Notes: generated from the sequence alone by a model not told the origin. Counted from the first letter of the stretch, positions 54,634-63,886 are shown. The stretch is 64,000 nt of DNA from Saprospiraceae bacterium (GCA_016787415.1 JAEUUT010000142.1:1-64000); one strand, 5' to 3'. Program-made: numbers and translations.

Positions 54634-57498
54634 ATGCGAAAACTATTATTTTTGATTTTTTGCCTCTTCTCCGGCGGTCTGGCCGCACAGGCTGTTGATT
54701 CAGTCGCTATTCGTCAGGCAGACAGCCTTTTTCAAGCCTCCAGGGCGTTGATTGGTAAGAAAGATTTTGACCATGCCCTCGAATTGATCAAGCAGGCGGA
54801 AACCGTTGTGCTGGAAAAACTGGGGCCTGAATCGGTTACTTATGGCGCCTGTTGCTACCAACGCAGCAGGATATTCTTATTGTCCGGGAATATCGACGAG
54901 GGATTCCGGTGGTTATCCCAGGCAAAGGCAATACAGGAAAAAACGATTGGCAAATTGCATATAGATTATGCCAAAACCCTTTACCAGTTCGGGTATGGTT
55001 ATATGCAACTGGGCCAGTATGAAAAAGCCGTAAATTATGCCTTTGAGGCAAAATTTATCATTGAAAAAACGGAAGGCAAGACGAGCAGTTGGTATCGCGG
55101 CAATTTGAACAACCTCGCCGTATGCTATACCATTCTAGGAAAAGTGGAGGAAGGAGAAATGTTGTTTTTAGAGGCGCGTGACATTAATGGACAAGTTGGC
55201 GGGAAAGAAAGCGAGGAATATGCTACGATAACCTCCAATATTTCCCACTTCTATCTCCGGATGGGCAATTACAAAAAAGCGCTCGAATTTGCGCAGGAAG
55301 CCACGGAGTTGTCGCGCAAGTTGACCGGTGAAAACGATCCGATTTATGCCAATAGTTTAAAAAACCTGGCAAGCGCATACGGTAGATTAGGAGAATTTCA
55401 AAAAGCGGAACAAATCTATCTCCAGGCTTCTTCTATCTATGAAAAAGCATTGGGTAAAGACGATGAACTTTTTGTGGAAATACTGCATGACCTGGCAACG
55501 CTTTACTCCGTAACCAACCAATATGAAAAATCGGTGGAATTTTTCACAGAAGCGCTTGCCAAAAAGGAGAAGATATACGGCAAGGACAACTGGAATTACT
55601 CTAATACGGCCAACAATTTCGGCGTGCTATACATTGAAATGGGTGCGTTCGAAAAAGCAGAGCCGCTGTTGCTAAACAGCCTGGAAACCACAGAAAACTT
55701 GTTCGGTCCCGATAATGCCGAAAATTTATTTACCCTGATAAACCTGGCCGTTCTGTACAACAACCAGGGCAAATATGCAAAATCAGAGGCCTTGCACCTG
55801 CGCACGTCCGACATCTTCCGAAAAATGATGGCCAACGCCCTGCACCACCTTTCGGAAAAAGAAACCCGCGATTATCTGGACAAATTTTCCTATTTCCAGG
55901 ATTGTGCCCTGTCTACAGCGCAGGTTTCCAGCCCCGCCCAACCGTCGGCCTCGTCGCTCGCAGCCAATTGTTATGACAATACGCTTTATTCAAAAGGTTT
56001 TTTGCTCAGCGCTGCCGTGCGTGCCCGAAATCTTCTTGCCAACGACACCACCAACGCCGAACAGGTTATCCTGCTAAAATCCGTACAACGGCGCCTGGGC
56101 GATGCCTACTCCGAGCCGACTGAGTACCGCGACAGCGCTATGATCGTCGGCCTCGAAACCCAGGCCAACGACCTTGAAAAAGGCCTCGCCCGCAGTATTG
56201 CCGGCTACGCCGATGCTACACGCAATGTGCGCTGGCAGGATGTGCAACAACACTTGAAACCCGGCGAGGCCGCCGTCGAATTTGTTCGATTTGATTATTA
56301 TGGAAGAAGCGCGCAACATAGTACGGACAGCATATTTTACGCAGCCCTGGTATTGCAAGCCGGCGCGGCGCAACCTGTCTTCATTCCGCTTTTTGAAATA
56401 GCACAACTCAACGCGGCACTGCAATTTGAAGGCAAGCCACGACCCGCTGTGTACAATGATCTGTATGCCGCCGGAAAAAAAGGCGACCAACTCTATAATT
56501 TGATCTGGAAACCTGTTGCCGCCGTTTTGCCTGAAAATACTACTGTGTATTGCTCGGCAACAGGCAAGTTGTATCGACTCAATTTGGGAGCCATACCCAC
56601 CCCAGATGGAAAAACAATGGCGGAAAAGTACCGCCTTAATATCGTAGGCAGCACCCGCCAACTGGTAGCAGAACCGACATCGACACAACCCGCCGATAAC
56701 ACGGCCCAACTATATGGCGGCATTCAGTACGATGCCACGGATATTACAACCGCCAACATATTATACAGAGATGCCGACGCAGCCCCTCGCGGCTTCGACA
56801 TGGTTGAAATAGATTCAACTTTGCGCGCTGAAAACTGGAATTACCTCCGCTGGACGGAAGTAGAAATCAAAGAGGCCGCCAAAATTATGAATGCAAAAGG
56901 GATTGCTACCACACTGAAAAAAGGTGCTGACGCTACCGAGGAGTCGTTCAAAAATATGGGCAAAAACGCACTTTCTCCGCGTATTCTGCACGTTTCAACG
57001 CACGGTTTTTTCTTTCCAGACCCGAAAAACAATGTGAAACTGGCAGCAGGCGAAGCAAACGCGTTCAAGATGTCTGACCAACCTATGATTCGCTCCGGCC
57101 TGGTACTGGCTGGCGCCAATTATGCCTGGAAAACGGGCAGGCCCTCCGAGCCGGATAAAGAGGATGGCATCCTCACTGCGTACGAAATCAGCCAGATGAA
57201 TCTCTCCAATACAGAACTCGCTGTGCTGTCGGCCTGCGAAACGGGCCTCGGCGACCTGTACAGCAATGAAGGTGTGTACGGGCTGCAACGCGCTTTCAAA
57301 ATAGCGGGCGTACGGTATCTCATCATGTCACTGTGGCAAGTACCTGATTTGCAGACACAGGTATTTATGAGCACGTTTTACAAACACTGGCTGGAAGGCC
57401 AGATGCCAATACCTGATGCCTTCCGCGCTACACAATCGGACATGCACGCCAAATACAGCGATGCATTCGTTTGGGCCGGGTTTGTGTTAGTAGAATAG
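54634..57498 (+). CDS. Secreted TPR-CHAT protease-like protein, sigma-linked
   Basis: A 954-residue protein; the ATG at 54634 gives signal peptide MRKLLFLIFCLFSGGLAAQ. Residues ~25-400 hold about nine TPRs (YEKAVNYAFEAKFI, YKKALEFAQEATELSRK, FEKAEPLLLNSLE). After a helical region, residues ~680-954 form the CHAT domain with H790 in HVSTHGFF, C868 in LSACETGLG and YGLQRAFKIAGVRYLIMSLW behind it. It is shorter than the TPR-CHAT at 24533 but has the same plan. Position after sigma factor and membrane TPR genes (62-base gap) suggests that the three form one signalling unit. The stop codon runs straight into a heptad-repeat hairpin. Confidence 0.92.
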   Translation: MRKLLFLIFCLFSGGLAAQAVDSVAIRQADSLFQASRALIGKKDFDHALELIKQAETVVLEKLGPESVTYGACCYQRSRIFLLSGNIDEGFRWLSQAKAIQEKTIGKLHIDYAKTLYQFGYGYMQLGQYEKAVNYAFEAKFIIEKTEGKTSSWYRGNLNNLAVCYTILGKVEEGEMLFLEARDINGQVGGKESEEYATITSNISHFYLRMGNYKKALEFAQEATELSRKLTGENDPIYANSLKNLASAYGRLGEFQKAEQIYLQASSIYEKALGKDDELFVEILHDLATLYSVTNQYEKSVEFFTEALAKKEKIYGKDNWNYSNTANNFGVLYIEMGAFEKAEPLLLNSLETTENLFGPDNAENLFTLINLAVLYNNQGKYAKSEALHLRTSDIFRKMMANALHHLSEKETRDYLDKFSYFQDCALSTAQVSSPAQPSASSLAANCYDNTLYSKGFLLSAAVRARNLLANDTTNAEQVILLKSVQRRLGDAYSEPTEYRDSAMIVGLETQANDLEKGLARSIAGYADATRNVRWQDVQQHLKPGEAAVEFVRFDYYGRSAQHSTDSIFYAALVLQAGAAQPVFIPLFEIAQLNAALQFEGKPRPAVYNDLYAAGKKGDQLYNLIWKPVAAVLPENTTVYCSATGKLYRLNLGAIPTPDGKTMAEKYRLNIVGSTRQLVAEPTSTQPADNTAQLYGGIQYDATDITTANILYRDADAAPRGFDMVEIDSTLRAENWNYLRWTEVEIKEAAKIMNAKGIATTLKKGADATEESFKNMGKNALSPRILHVSTHGFFFPDPKNNVKLAAGEANAFKMSDQPMIRSGLVLAGANYAWKTGRPSEPDKEDGILTAYEISQMNLSNTELAVLSACETGLGDLYSNEGVYGLQRAFKIAGVRYLIMSLWQVPDLQTQVFMSTFYKHWLEGQMPIPDAFRATQSDMHAKYSDAFVWAGFVLVE

Positions 57499-57608
57499 CA
57501 AGGGGCAAGAGGCAAAAGGCAAGGGGTAAAGGGCAAGGGGCAAAATCATGGGCTCGTGGAGATACCTTTTGCCTATTGCCTTTTGCCTCTTGCCTTTTGC
57601 CCCTTGCT
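57498..57608. repeat. Heptad-repeat hairpin after TPR-CHAT gene
   Basis: The left arm (57498-57545) is six 7-base units of the type RRGGCAA (GGGGCAA, GAGGCAA, AAGGCAA and so on). The right arm (57565-57608) is the inverted form (TTGCCTT units). The two pair imperfectly around a ~20-base loop. The left arm starts at the last base of the CHAT stop codon. It may act as a terminator. Its heptad build is the same as at 12365 but with another unit. Confidence 0.72.
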
Positions 57609-57625
57609 TTAAAAAAAACCAATTC

Positions 57626-57657
57626 CCACTTACCTCTTACTTCCCTGTTGCAATAAA
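57626..57657 (+). promoter_or_regulatory. Second copy of the candidate sigma-dependent promoter
   Basis: CCACTTACCT (57626-57635) and GTTGCAATAAA (57647-57657) repeat the boxes at 53087 and 53108 with the same spacing and a preceding A8 tract. They lie 95 bases before the ATG at 57753. The membrane protein gene downstream is therefore a candidate member of the sigma factor's regulon. Confidence 0.45.
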
Positions 57658-57752
57658 GGATTGAACGGACGTTGATCGGCCCTTCAATCCCCGGGAACCT
57701 GCATGCCAATACAGAACCATCCCATTCATTGAAATCAAATCAAAAACTTTTT

Positions 57753-58316
57753 ATGAAAACCATTTCTCCTTGCAGACAAAAATCAAGCGCGCTTTTGACA
57801 ACAGTGGCTTTGCCCCTGGCACTGGTGTTTAGTCCGCTTGCAGGAATCGCGCAGACGCATTTTTCAGCCGCCGACAGTAACCTGGATATCCATGAGGGCA
57901 AATCGGAATTGAGCAACTTACTTGGACAACTGGAGTACAGCGCGCTCCTGTTTTTGCTCGGCGCTGCTGCACTTGCAGGCATTGTGTGGATTTCCTATGT
58001 ACTCAGAACCTGTGCCGATTTGAATAAAAACACTCGTAATACGCGTGGCCACTTTCTATTCCTGTTGGCAATGCTGGCCGGTATGGGTATTGCGGGAAGC
58101 GGCTGCTCCTCTACACAACTTGCACGTGCTGCCGAAATGCGTGCTGCGCAGGCCGCAGAAAGCAGCAATTGCATTTGTCAGTCGGCCGCTCCCAACAACC
58201 TCTATTACGGCATGTCGGGTATGTATAATCTTACCTCCTACTACACCAATTCCAATGCTTTCAGCAGGCCTGTTTGCAAGCGTTGCGGCCGCCCAGTGAC
58301 AAATCGTAGTCACTAA
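57753..58316 (+). CDS. Small membrane protein with C-terminal CxxC motif
   Basis: I do not recognise this 187-residue protein. It has a signal peptide (TTVALPLALVFSPLAGIAQ, residues ~15-33), a membrane segment at ~70-92 and a second hydrophobic stretch at ~107-125 that ends SGCSS. A C-terminal region with CICQ and CKRCGRP could bind a metal. Its start is the ATG at 57753. It lies behind a copy of the candidate promoter of the sigma factor gene, which suggests joint control. It is 55 bases upstream of the DUF4440 lipoprotein. Confidence 0.72.
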   Translation: MKTISPCRQKSSALLTTVALPLALVFSPLAGIAQTHFSAADSNLDIHEGKSELSNLLGQLEYSALLFLLGAAALAGIVWISYVLRTCADLNKNTRNTRGHFLFLLAMLAGMGIAGSGCSSTQLARAAEMRAAQAAESSNCICQSAAPNNLYYGMSGMYNLTSYYTNSNAFSRPVCKRCGRPVTNRSH

Positions 58317-58371
58317 AAAAACTTTCAACACACACATAACATTTTTTAAAATCAAATCAAACGTATTGACA

Positions 58372-58872
58372 ATGAACAAATTACCAATTTTCCTCGCACT
58401 CTCTTTCGGCATCTTCCTTTTTGCAGCCTGCCAGCAAACGCCTGCACCCAACGCTGCCGCACCCGAAACGGCCAAGCCGGATATGGCAAAAGTAAAAGCC
58501 GACATACAGGCCTTGGAAACGGAGTGGGCCGCCGCCATCAACGCTCGCAACGCCGAGGCTGTGCTGGCTTTCTATGCCGACGACGCCATCAGCATGTCCG
58601 ACGATAAACCCATGTTTGTGGGCAAAGCCGCCATGCGGGAAGACAGCAAAACCTGGTTTGAAAAAAACAAAGAGGGCGATAAAGTAGCGTTTGAAACCAT
58701 GGACCTTTTTGGCGACGACAATCGTGTAACTGAAACCGGCAAAACCACCGTCAAAAATGCCGCCGGACAAATCACCTATACTGGCAAATACATGGCCGTC
58801 TGGGAAAAACGCAACGGCAAATGGCTCACCATTCGAGACATCAGCAACGATGATGCAAAAGAAAAGCAGTAA
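58372..58872 (+). CDS. SnoaL-like DUF4440 lipoprotein
   Basis: A 166-residue lipoprotein with signal peptide MNKLPIFLALSFGIFL and lipobox FAAC. After a short linker the domain has ALETEWAAAINARNAEAVLAF, YADDAISMSDDKPMFVGKAA and a closing AVWEKRNGKWLTIRDISN, typical of the NTF2-like DUF4440/SnoaL fold. Enzyme activity is not evident. It is likely exposed in the envelope. It follows the small membrane protein gene and is followed by a clear terminator at 58951. Confidence 0.9.
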   Translation: MNKLPIFLALSFGIFLFAACQQTPAPNAAAPETAKPDMAKVKADIQALETEWAAAINARNAEAVLAFYADDAISMSDDKPMFVGKAAMREDSKTWFEKNKEGDKVAFETMDLFGDDNRVTETGKTTVKNAAGQITYTGKYMAVWEKRNGKWLTIRDISNDDAKEKQ

Positions 58873-58950
58873 ATAGTAAAGCGCAGGATGCTATAGATTT
58901 GAAAAGGCTTGAAAACAATGCTTTTCAAAAACTAAGTATTTTTATTCATC

Positions 58951-58988
58951 ACATGAGTCATCCAGAATTATTACGGGATGACTCATGT
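58951..58988 (+). terminator. Rho-independent terminator after the DUF4440 gene
   Basis: ACATGAGTCATCC (58951-58963) and GGATGACTCATGT (58976-58988) form a perfect 13-bp stem with a 12-base loop, followed by TTTATTCCTTT. It lies 78 bases after the stop codon. Confidence 0.75.
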
Positions 58989-59130
58989 TTTATTCCTTTA
59001 AAATTGTTGGCGCGAGCAGGAAGTTCCACCCTGCCGAAAATTCTTGTCAAGTATGACATTGCTCACTCTTTTTTCAATACCTTGATTGCGATTTTTGGTA
59101 CTGAAAATTTTCACTTCAAAAACAAGAGCA

Positions 59131-60981
59131 ATGTTCGAATCCGACAAAACTGCCTTTCAACTAACCGCCAATACCGATCTGAACAACTGGGTTGATCTCA
59201 TGACCCAGCATTTTCAGCCCAAAAACGTGCATTGGTGTACAGGTTCACAGGAAGAATACGACCAACTTTGCCAGTTGCTGGTAGATAAAGGCACCTTTAT
59301 CAAACTCAATCCAGAAAAAAGACCCAACAGTTTTGCCTGTTTCAGCGACCCCAGCGATGTGGCCCGCGTAGAAGACCGTACTTTCATTTGTAGCCGTCGC
59401 AAGGAAGATGCCGGCCCTACCAACAACTGGATGGAGCCGAAAGAGATGAAAACTATTCTGGAGGGCCTCACTGAGGGCGCCATGACAGGCCGTACCATGT
59501 ATGTCATCCCGTTCTGTATGGGCCCGGTGGGCTCCAGTCTCTCTCGCTATGGTATACAGATTACCGACTCGGAGTACGTGGTGATCAATATGAAAATCAT
59601 GACGCGTATGGGCAGCAAAATACTGCCATACCTGAATGAAGAAACCGTCAAATGCGTTCACACGCTCGGCGCACCACTCAAGCCCGGCGTGGAAGATGTA
59701 AAATGGCCCTGCAACCCGACCATCAAATACATCAGCCATTTCCCGGACGACCGCCTGATCATTTCCTATGGCAGCGGTTACGGTGGCAATGCCCTGCTGG
59801 GTAAAAAATGCTTCGCACTTCGTATCGCCAGCGTCATGGGCCGCGAAGAAGGCTGGCTGGCCGAACACATGCTCATTCTGGGCGTCGAATCGCCCCAGCA
59901 CGAAAAGAGTTATATCGCAGCGGCATTCCCCAGTGCCTGTGGTAAAACCAATTTCGCCATGCTCATTCCACCAAAGGAAATGGATGGATGGAAAGTAACC
60001 ACCGTGGGCGACGATATTGCCTGGATACACAAAAGCACCGACGGCCGCCTACACGCCATCAACCCGGAAGCAGGCTATTTCGGCGTGGCGCCGGGTACCA
60101 ATGAAAAAACCAATCCGAACGCTATGGCCAGCATCCGCGCCAACACCATTTTTACCAATGTCGGCATCACGCCCGATGGCGATGTATGGTGGGAAGGCAT
60201 GAGCAAGGAAGTGCCTGCCGGTGTGATCGGCTGGAACGGCCTGCCCTGGGACAAGGATAGCGGCAAACCCGTGGCACACCCCAATGCGCGTTTTACCGCT
60301 CCGGCATACCAAAATCCGGTGATCGACCCGGAATGGGACAATGCGAATGGTGTACCGATTACGGCGTTCGTATTCGGTGGGCGCCGGAGTTCGGCCGTGC
60401 CGCTGGTGTACCAGTCCTTCAACTGGAATTTCGGGGTGTACCTCGCCGCGACCATGGGCAGCGAGATGACCGCTGCCGCTTTCGGCGAACTGGGCAAGGT
60501 GCGCCGCGATCCCTTTGCCATGCTGCCTTTCCTGGGCTATCACCTGGGCGACTACTTTAACCACTGGCTGCAATTCGGTCGCGACTTGCCAAACGCACCG
60601 CGTATTTTTGGAGTCAACTGGTTCCGAAAAACAGCCGACGGTGGTTTTGCATGGCCCGGCTTCGGACAAAACATGCGTGTGTTGAAATGGATCGTTCAAC
60701 GCAGCAAGGGCCGCGCCAGCGCCGTAGAATGCCCCATCGGCTGGCGCCCGCGTTACCGCGATATGGACTGGGAAGGCATGGAAGAATTCAGCCGCGAGGA
60801 ATTCAACGAGATCATGCACGTAGACCGCGAACTCTGGAAACAGGAATTGCTGGGCCACGAAGAACTCTTTGAAAAAGCATACGACCGGCTGCCAAAAGAA
60901 TTCCTCTTTATGCGCGAATTGCTGCTGTCAGCACTGTGGCGCTCACCGGAAAAGTGGAGCCTGGCGCCGGAATGGGAATGA
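59131..60981 (+). CDS. pckG: Phosphoenolpyruvate carboxykinase, GTP-dependent
   Basis: A 616-residue gluconeogenic enzyme (oxaloacetate + GTP to PEP + GDP + CO2). It is of the GTP class: the P-loop [16 protein letters not shown] contains the reactive cysteine (C270) and lysine K272, with [20 protein letters not shown] downstream, [14 protein letters not shown] and the N-terminal [15 protein letters not shown]. Length is normal for the family. The ATG at 59131 is preferred; the frame is open to 59086. It is monocistronic with terminators on both sides. The gene is unlike the AT-rich accessory regions in composition. Confidence 0.96.
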   Translation: MFESDKTAFQLTANTDLNNWVDLMTQHFQPKNVHWCTGSQEEYDQLCQLLVDKGTFIKLNPEKRPNSFACFSDPSDVARVEDRTFICSRRKEDAGPTNNWMEPKEMKTILEGLTEGAMTGRTMYVIPFCMGPVGSSLSRYGIQITDSEYVVINMKIMTRMGSKILPYLNEETVKCVHTLGAPLKPGVEDVKWPCNPTIKYISHFPDDRLIISYGSGYGGNALLGKKCFALRIASVMGREEGWLAEHMLILGVESPQHEKSYIAAAFPSACGKTNFAMLIPPKEMDGWKVTTVGDDIAWIHKSTDGRLHAINPEAGYFGVAPGTNEKTNPNAMASIRANTIFTNVGITPDGDVWWEGMSKEVPAGVIGWNGLPWDKDSGKPVAHPNARFTAPAYQNPVIDPEWDNANGVPITAFVFGGRRSSAVPLVYQSFNWNFGVYLAATMGSEMTAAAFGELGKVRRDPFAMLPFLGYHLGDYFNHWLQFGRDLPNAPRIFGVNWFRKTADGGFAWPGFGQNMRVLKWIVQRSKGRASAVECPIGWRPRYRDMDWEGMEEFSREEFNEIMHVDRELWKQELLGHEELFEKAYDRLPKEFLFMRELLLSALWRSPEKWSLAPEWE

Positions 60982-61011
60982 AGTATGTTATCAAATAAAA
61001 CCTGATCGTGT

Positions 61012-61044
61012 TTTCCCGCAGCCTTTTCACAAGGCTGCGGGAAA
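61012..61044. terminator. Bidirectional terminator between pckG and membrane gene
   Basis: TTTCCCGCAGCCTT (61012-61025) and AAGGCTGCGGGAAA (61031-61044) form a perfect 14-bp GC-rich stem with a 5-base loop, followed by CTTGTTTT. It lies between convergent genes. Confidence 0.88.
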
Positions 61045-61072
61045 CTTGTTTTAGGCCATACCACTTTGATAT

Positions 61073-61630
61073 TCAAACGCTTTTCATCACCATCCAGTAA
61101 AAAATCAGGGTGGGCGGTAGCATCACCAGCGTTCCCCATATGCCCCACTGCACAATTAACTTCCTGATTTTCAGGTCATCCGTGTCCTCTTCGGCGAGTG
61201 CCTGATACATTTTTTCCTGAAGAAACAATACCGGCATGGACAAGACCCACATGGTAAAAAGGGCCATGACCGACCAGAAAAGCCAATCGGGGCCATTCCG
61301 TGTTCCACCAAATGCAGCCGCCAGGCACAAGCCATTGATGACGGTTAAAAATATGCCCGGAATGGTCAGCCACACGTCAGTGATTTGAAGCAAGCGCCCC
61401 GCAAAGACAAGCAGTTTCTTGTCGCCAGAATAGTAGGCATAGGAAAACCAGATAGGGCCAACCACCATATTTCCCATCATGAGTACTACTCCGACAAGGT
61501 GTAAAAGTTTATGCCATTGATAGGAAAAAACAAGTCCAAAATGCAGGAAATGGAAAAAATCAGCGAGTGTGAGCGCCAACAGCAAAATACCGTTGAAGAG
61601 AGCCAGCAGGGTAACTTTTGACATTGCCAT
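61073..61630 (-). CDS. DUF2269-like integral membrane protein
   Basis: A 185-residue protein with four to five membrane helices. Visible helices are near residues 5-25, 40-65, 80-105, 115-140 and 155-180. HLVGVVLMMGNMVVGPIWF and the pattern WLTIPGIFLTVINGL are typical of the DUF2269 group (predicted membrane proteins of unknown function). The ATG at 61630 is chosen, with an alternative two codons further in; the frame is open upstream but would run into the divergent gene's promoter. It converges on pckG. Confidence 0.78.
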   Translation of the reverse strand: MAMSKVTLLALFNGILLLALTLADFFHFLHFGLVFSYQWHKLLHLVGVVLMMGNMVVGPIWFSYAYYSGDKKLLVFAGRLLQITDVWLTIPGIFLTVINGLCLAAAFGGTRNGPDWLFWSVMALFTMWVLSMPVLFLQEKMYQALAEEDTDDLKIRKLIVQWGIWGTLVMLPPTLIFYWMVMKSV

Positions 61631-61701
61631 ATTCGAAGAGTTTAAGTGAACAGGCAACAGGGCATTGTCCGCACGAAAGTAATGATTTACACTGATTTGT
61701 G

Positions 61702-61709
61702 TAACTTTG
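61702..61709 (+). promoter_or_regulatory. Candidate Bacteroidota -7 element (TAACTTTG)
   Basis: TAACTTTG fits the TAnnTTTG consensus exactly and lies 26 bases before the ATG at 61736, in the gap between divergent genes. No matching -33 TTTG is seen at the usual spacing. Confidence 0.45.
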
Positions 61710-61735
61710 CCAACATACGCTCCAAACAATAGATA

Positions 61736-62311
61736 ATGGATAAAATCAGGGTCGATTTTTTTGATGTGCTGGGCTATCTGATTCCAGGCTCCGCCTTGTT
61801 GATGGTGCTCTGGATCGGAGGCGACGGCAAGGTGCAGACGATCTGGCAGGTGTACGACTCCATACACCAGTTAGACAACAAATCGCTGCTCATTGGCCTG
61901 TTGATGGCATATATTGCCGGATTTGTGCTGCATGCACTGGGCGACACCTTGTACGATCTCTACAGATTTGGCAAAGTCAGAAAGTATGCAAAGAGCGACG
62001 TGCAGGAAAAATGGGCGCTGGTCAGAGAATACGGACAAAAGCACATCGCCATCCTGGAACGATGGTATGCCTTACGCGCCCTGTCGCAAAACCTGAGCGC
62101 CGTATGCCTGATTGCTGCTCTGGCCGCCTTGCTCAAATTTTTCTTTTTCCATGATAAAGCGTGGCTGGCTTGTGCAGCCGGTTCTGCGGTAATGGTGTAT
62201 ATTTTGATGAGACGCGCGGTCATCTTTCACCACTATTTGAATGACGACCTGGATGCTATTCTGAACTTGCGGCTGGATGCGATCAAAACAAACACCAAGG
62301 CCCCGTCTTGA
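61736..62311 (+). CDS. Hypothetical membrane protein
   Basis: A 191-residue protein with four hydrophobic segments: FDVLGYLIPGSALLMVLW (~9-26), a helix at ~52-70 (GLLMAYIAGFVLHALGDT), and a pair near 120-150 (AVCLIAALAALLKFFFF, AWLACAAGSAVMVYILM). The charged loop at ~75-105 is cytoplasmic. No family is recognised. It is 43 bases upstream of the acyltransferase gene and may be co-transcribed with it. Confidence 0.75.
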   Translation: MDKIRVDFFDVLGYLIPGSALLMVLWIGGDGKVQTIWQVYDSIHQLDNKSLLIGLLMAYIAGFVLHALGDTLYDLYRFGKVRKYAKSDVQEKWALVREYGQKHIAILERWYALRALSQNLSAVCLIAALAALLKFFFFHDKAWLACAAGSAVMVYILMRRAVIFHHYLNDDLDAILNLRLDAIKTNTKAPS

Positions 62312-62354
62312 TGCCTGTCTGAAAAATTCCATCTCTTGCATAGAAAAAACAAAC

Positions 62355-63020
62355 ATGACAAAAAAGGTAATCATTATCGGTGGAGAGGGCAAAGGCGGCC
62401 CTATTGCGGCTGTCATTGAAGACAACAGGCATACTTTCGGCGATATGAGCCTGGAAGTAGCCGGTTTTTTAAATGACATGGAACTGGGCAACACCATCCA
62501 TAATTTCCCGGTTTTGGGTGGCACCAATGAAGTCGCTCGATTTGCCGAAGATGGCTATCATTTTGTGTATGCCATCCACATGCTCGGCCGGAATTACAAA
62601 ACGGAAGAACTGTTCCATCAGGTGAATGTGCCACAAGAGTTGCTGGTCAATGTAGTCAGTAAAAGGGCTTTTGTGGCACACAATGCCGTGCTGGGCCCCG
62701 GCGCCTGTGTGCTGGTGAACGGCTATGTAGGTGCAGGTGCGGAGATCGGCGCTTGCACGCTGGTGGCCTCCCACGCTTTTGTGGGGCACGATACCGTTGT
62801 CGGGCCGCTTTCCCACATGGCCATCTGCTGTGTGGTAGGCTCGCGTATCCACATTGGAAAAGTTGCCGATGTCGGCATCAATGCCACTGTTATTGAAAAA
62901 CGCAGTATCGGCGACTACGCTGTGGTGGGTGCCGCGGCACTGGTCACCAAAGATGTACCGGAAGGGCAGATTTGGGCGGGTTCGCCGGCCAGGTATTTCA
63001 AGGAGGTGAGCAGGGACTAG
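62355..63020 (+). CDS. NeuD/PglD-like sugar O-acyltransferase
   Basis: A 221-residue acetyltransferase of the NeuD family. The N-terminal ~85 residues are a Rossmann-like PglD_N domain (KKVIIIGGEGKGGPIAA). The rest is a left-handed beta-helix of hexapeptide repeats (GPGACVLVNGYVGAGAEIG, GKVADVGINATVIEKRSIG). The histidine in ASHAFVGHD is the likely catalytic base. It transfers an acetyl group to a sugar such as sialic acid or an amino sugar. No capsule or LPS cluster surrounds it. Its 3' end overlaps the minus-strand M15 gene end by 4 bases. Confidence 0.88.
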   Translation: MTKKVIIIGGEGKGGPIAAVIEDNRHTFGDMSLEVAGFLNDMELGNTIHNFPVLGGTNEVARFAEDGYHFVYAIHMLGRNYKTEELFHQVNVPQELLVNVVSKRAFVAHNAVLGPGACVLVNGYVGAGAEIGACTLVASHAFVGHDTVVGPLSHMAICCVVGSRIHIGKVADVGINATVIEKRSIGDYAVVGAAALVTKDVPEGQIWAGSPARYFKEVSRD

Positions 63021-63886
63021 GAGCGTGTTGTTTTGCCCGGGCTTTTCTTTTTTGCAGCCACCTTTTTTGCGGGCGTTTTTTTCACAGCCTTCTTCTGTGG
63101 CGGCAACATTTCGGGCCGGTATTCGAAGTGCATGGTATCGTAATGGTACCATTTCCCACCCCAGATAAAGCCGTGGCGTTCAAAAATATCGACAATTTCC
63201 AGAGGCACTGAATTGCGCCATTGCAGCACCATCTCTACCGAATCCTGCATCCAGTCATCCTTGTGATCCCACTTCCAGTATTCCGAGCGGCTGGTGTTGA
63301 TATCGACGGCGATGCCGAAAGAGTGCGGACTCAGGCGGTTGGTACCCAGAATTGGACGCCAATTGAAGGTACCGCCAATATCCGTCACATAAGGACGCAG
63401 GTGTGGTCGCGCCATCAGTTCATTTGCGACTGCCTGCAAGTGTTTGTCGACTCCATTAACGGATGTCACCCAGATACGCTTGGTGCGCCCACGTTTTGAA
63501 GCAGGCCATGTAACGGGAACCAGGCGACTGCGAACCTGCGCCTCATTTTCGCCATACATTTTTTTAAAAAACTCGACACAACGCAGGGTGCCTGGGTCGC
63601 AATTGTAGGTTGGCGTGTCGAGCGGTGTACCGGGCGTGTACAACAAAGCATTCATCTGATCTTCCAGATCAGTGGAGTCGAATGCCTCGTCTTCTGTTTT
63701 GATGCGGCCGTCGTCAAACTGTATTTTTGTGCCGTCTTTCCAGATCAGGTGGTTTTCATGAAATCCTTTCAGGTGTTGGGGATAGGCATCTAGGAGACTT
63801 TGGGCGCCTGGCTGCATCGGTTGCGCCATTTGAGCACTCGCGTCGAAACAATTGATAATCAGCAGGATAAAGGTAAAATAGCGCAT
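63017..63886 (-). CDS. Secreted M15-family peptidase (D-Ala-D-Ala carboxypeptidase-like)
   Basis: A 289-residue exported enzyme; the ATG at 63886 gives signal peptide MRYFTFILLIINCFDASAQ. The zinc site of the M15 family is complete: SPHSFGIAVDIN (H188, D195) and YHYDTMHFEY (H253). The enzyme probably trims peptidoglycan stem peptides. The C-terminal ~25 residues are almost only lysine, alanine, threonine and proline (KKAVKKTPAKKVAAKKK), like a histone H1-type tail. That could bind nucleic acid or anionic wall polymers. It converges with the acyltransferase gene. Confidence 0.88.
   Translation of the reverse strand: MRYFTFILLIINCFDASAQMAQPMQPGAQSLLDAYPQHLKGFHENHLIWKDGTKIQFDDGRIKTEDEAFDSTDLEDQMNALLYTPGTPLDTPTYNCDPGTLRCVEFFKKMYGENEAQVRSRLVPVTWPASKRGRTKRIWVTSVNGVDKHLQAVANELMARPHLRPYVTDIGGTFNWRPILGTNRLSPHSFGIAVDINTSRSEYWKWDHKDDWMQDSVEMVLQWRNSVPLEIVDIFERHGFIWGGKWYHYDTMHFEYRPEMLPPQKKAVKKTPAKKVAAKKKSPGKTTRS

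Noticed and set aside
58899..59195. A 98-codon reading frame upstream of pckG
   Set aside because: It spans the perfect terminator hairpin at 58951-58988 and runs into pckG in another frame. The product has no domain-like pattern.
59245..60858. Long minus-strand reading frames opposite PEPCK
   Set aside because: PEPCK is certain from its motifs; the opposite frames only reflect its codon use.
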